Source of the DNA: CALDTK01 sp965215215
Lineage (GTDB): Bacteria; Bacteroidota; Bacteroidia; Chitinophagales; Saprospiraceae
Assembly: GCA_965215215.1 (NCBI GenBank)
Contig: OZ244043.1
Span: 2,294,001 to 2,358,000, forward strand
Direction: 5' to 3'
DNA length: 64,000 nucleotides
The notes under the pieces were generated by a model, which had not been told where the DNA came from, made no database searches, and worked only from the letters and a program-made list of their open reading frames with translations. Made by a program: the position numbers and the translations under genes. How positions within the stretch are numbered: position 1 is the first letter of the stretch; each line of letters begins with the position of its first letter. Of the stretch, positions 62,717 through 64,000 are shown piece by piece.

Positions 62717-64000
62717 CGCGGGGGCGTGCCGAGGATTCGGGCCTCCCAGGGGGCGAGTGCCTCGCCGCGCGGTTGTCCGTCTCCGAGGTTTTCGAGTAGC
62801 AACGCTAGTCCCCGTAAGCGCTCGGGCAGGGCCCGCTCGCCGTCGGAGAGGTTGAAGACACACCACAGTCCGGCGCCCCGCCGGAAGAGGAGTATCTCCG
62901 GGTCTTCCCCCGCGAGCTCGAAGTCTCCCGCGAGCAGCGCGTCCGACGTTTTGCGGAAGCGGAGCAGCGTGCGGAAGTAGTTGAGTACGGAAGTAGGGTC
63001 GTTCTCCTGGGCGGCGGCGTTGAGCTGCGGGTAGTCGGGGTGCACGCGCAGCCAGGGCTCGCCGGTGGTGAAGCCGGCCTGCGGCGAGTCGTCCCATTGC
63101 ATGGGGTGGCGGGCGTTGTCGCGTCCTTCGGCCGCGATGGTATCGAGCAGCGCCGCCCGCCCCTCGGCGTCGAGGCTTAGGGCGCGCTCGGCGTAGTGGT
63201 TGCGCGCCTCGATGTCGTCGATCTGGGCGGAGTTGGTTAGGGGGGGATTGAGCATCCCGAGCTCGTCGCCCTGGTAGAAGCACGGGGTGCCGCGCAGGCA
63301 GGCGAGTAGGGTGAGCAGGAGCTTGCTCGAGCGGGCGCGGTAGCGGGGGTCGCGACTTCCGAAGCGGCTCGTCATGCGGGCGTAGTCGTGGTTGCCGAGG
63401 GTTTGGGCCAGCCAGCCGCCGGAGGCGAGGCCGTTGTCCCAGCGCCGCAGGATCTCGCGGAGCTCCGGCAAACGGAGCCGTTGGTGCGAGCCGTAGCGGT
63501 TAGCGCCCTCCGCGAACGTGAGGGCGAGCGTATCGAAGTGGTAGGCGAGGTCGAGTTGCCGCCGGGCGGGTTCGGTGTAGTCGCCGAGGTTCCGCGCCGT
63601 GATGCCGAAGCCCTCGGCCAGCGCCATGCAGTCGTAGTGCTGCAGCACCCGCGCGCGCATCTCGCGGAGGTAGGCGTGTACCGCGGGGCCGTTGGCGTAG
63701 TAGCGGGTGGCGATCTCCTCGAAGCTCATTCCCGCCGGCGCGCTCGGCAGCCCCGGCGCCTTGGAGATGAGCGTGATCACGTCCATGCGGAAGCCGTCCA
63801 CGCCGCGATCGAGCCAAAAGCGCATGGCCGCGTACATCGCCTCTCGCACGTCGGGGTGCTCCCAGTTCAGGTCGGGTTGCTTGCGCGAAAACAGGTGGAG
63901 GTAGTACTCGCCAGTGCGCTCGTCGAGGGTCCAGGCCGGACCGCTGAAGAAGCTCGGCCAGTTGTTGGGCGGACCGCCGTCCGGGGCCGGCGGGCGCCAG
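62713..64000 (-). CDS. GH13 alpha-glucosidase (oligo-1,6-glucosidase type), 5' end outside window
   Basis: At least 428 residues; the frame stays open to 64000, so the N-terminus is missing. Readable order: NNWPSFFSGPAWTLDE, QPDLNWEHPDVREAM, catalytic nucleophile GVDGFRMDVI, acid/base ALAEGFG, GNHDYARMTSRFG (third acidic Asp), TPCFYQGDELGM, then domain C. These are landmarks of GH13 alpha-glucosidases acting on isomaltose or maltose. Motif copies at 62947 and 63889. Confidence 0.92.
   Translation of the reverse strand, partial: WRPPAPDGGPPNNWPSFFSGPAWTLDERTGEYYLHLFSRKQPDLNWEHPDVREAMYAAMRFWLDRGVDGFRMDVITLISKAPGLPSAPAGMSFEEIATRYYANGPAVHAYLREMRARVLQHYDCMALAEGFGITARNLGDYTEPARRQLDLAYHFDTLALTFAEGANRYGSHQRLRLPELREILRRWDNGLASGGWLAQTLGNHDYARMTSRFGSRDPRYRARSSKLLLTLLACLRGTPCFYQGDELGMLNPPLTNSAQIDDIEARNHYAERALSLDAEGRAALLDTIAAEGRDNARHPMQWDDSPQAGFTTGEPWLRVHPDYPQLNAAAQENDPTSVLNYFRTLLRFRKTSDALLAGDFELAGEDPEILLFRRGAGLWCVFNLSDGERALPERLRGLALLLENLGDGQPRGEALAPWEARILGTPPR

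Larger units (their letters stand above)
2605..63902. repeat. Dispersed TTTT plus GNRA mini-hairpin motif, about 40 copies
   Basis: Core TTTT(N)GC-GNAA-GC, usually preceded by CG or GAG. Plus-strand starts: 2605, 3635, 5078, 8738, 11960, 15446, 16567, 27781, 29137, 31259, 32583, 33285, 39484, 41926, 42005, 48160, 54072, 54362, 54933, 55172, 58333, 58413, 61643, 62947. Minus-strand copies start (left end) at 3299, 7689, 7846, 9416, 11915, 12034, 15705, 17798, 24885 (weak), 25673, 26870, 33656, 41879, 48063, 49290, 58685, 63889. Stems covary: GGC-GAAA-GCC, GCC-GAAA-GGC, CGC-GTAA-GCG, GGC-GGAA-GCC. Copies occur in all reading frames, in genes and gaps. None is inside the IS elements. Confidence 0.85.

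Noticed and set aside
61028..63283. 751-residue minus-strand open frame
   Set aside because: Antisense to the beta-helix protein and out of frame with the GH13 gene; low-complexity shadow.

Overview
The window looks like chromosomal DNA of a G+C-rich marine or halophilic member of the Bacteroidota/Rhodothermota. The evidence is the gene content: two secreted proteins with T9SS-type C-terminal sorting domains, a TonB receptor with a carboxypeptidase-like N-domain, LytS/LytTR signalling with a 7TM-DISM sensor, a DUF4856-imelysin-HTTM-TonB iron locus, a GH97 glucosidase, cytochrome bd, and microbial rhodopsins. No rRNA or tRNA gene was seen. Everything here was read by eye; no search was run.

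Layout. 0.5-4.2 kb: LytS-type sensor kinase, LytTR regulator, fructosamine-kinase-like gene. 4.2-5.7 kb: a SnoaL-like gene broken by an exact 14-bp tandem duplication, then a RES/Xre toxin-antitoxin pair. 5.7-12 kb: GH97 and GH113-like glycosidases, two small membrane proteins, rimK-rimB. 12-19.8 kb: iron locus (DUF4856, imelysin, HTTM, TonB receptor) and an S58 peptidase. 19.9-23.3 kb: an IS66-family element inserted in an IS982-family element, both with intact target duplications. 23.5-25.0 kb: an AT-rich three-gene cluster that looks like a toxin-antitoxin-chaperone (SecB-like) system. 25-31 kb: small oxidoreductase/VOC genes, a Crp/Fnr regulator, an MFS pump, an outer-membrane protein. 31.4 kb: a xenorhodopsin-type rhodopsin, next to cydAB (32.2-34.7 kb).

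35-43.6 kb is an accessory patchwork: AAA ATPases of the AAA_14/DUF4143 and DUF234 kinds, each with its own inverted repeat just before the start codon, a frameshifted AraC gene, VF530 copies, a PIN remnant, a zeta-toxin-like kinase, moeA, a decayed nirD-like gene, DUF4202 and a 162-bp foldback element. 43.8-50 kb: lipoproteins and two DUF3857 transglutaminase-like proteins. 50.1-51.1 kb: a decayed ATPase. 51.2-53.6 kb: a sulfur module (persulfide dioxygenase-rhodanese plus two YeeE/YedE halves).

53.6-57.8 kb is the most coherent functional unit: a KR2-like NDQ sodium-pump rhodopsin in one operon with a KtrB/TrkH potassium channel subunit, divergent from a Blh/Brp carotene dioxygenase that would make the retinal. 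Light-driven Na+ export next to a transporter type that can use the Na+ gradient for K+ uptake suggests a light-powered ion-homeostasis module. The window ends with a saccharopine-dehydrogenase-like enzyme, a secreted DsrE protein, two T9SS cargo proteins and a GH13 glucosidase cut by the window edge.

Across the whole window runs a dispersed motif of about 15 nt, TTTT followed by a 2-3 bp stem closed by a GNRA-type tetraloop (for example TTTTAGCGTAAGCG). I counted about 40 copies on both strands, mostly inside genes, nearly absent from the mobile and AT-rich insertions. Its stems covary. I know of no description of it, and it is the main candidate here for something new.
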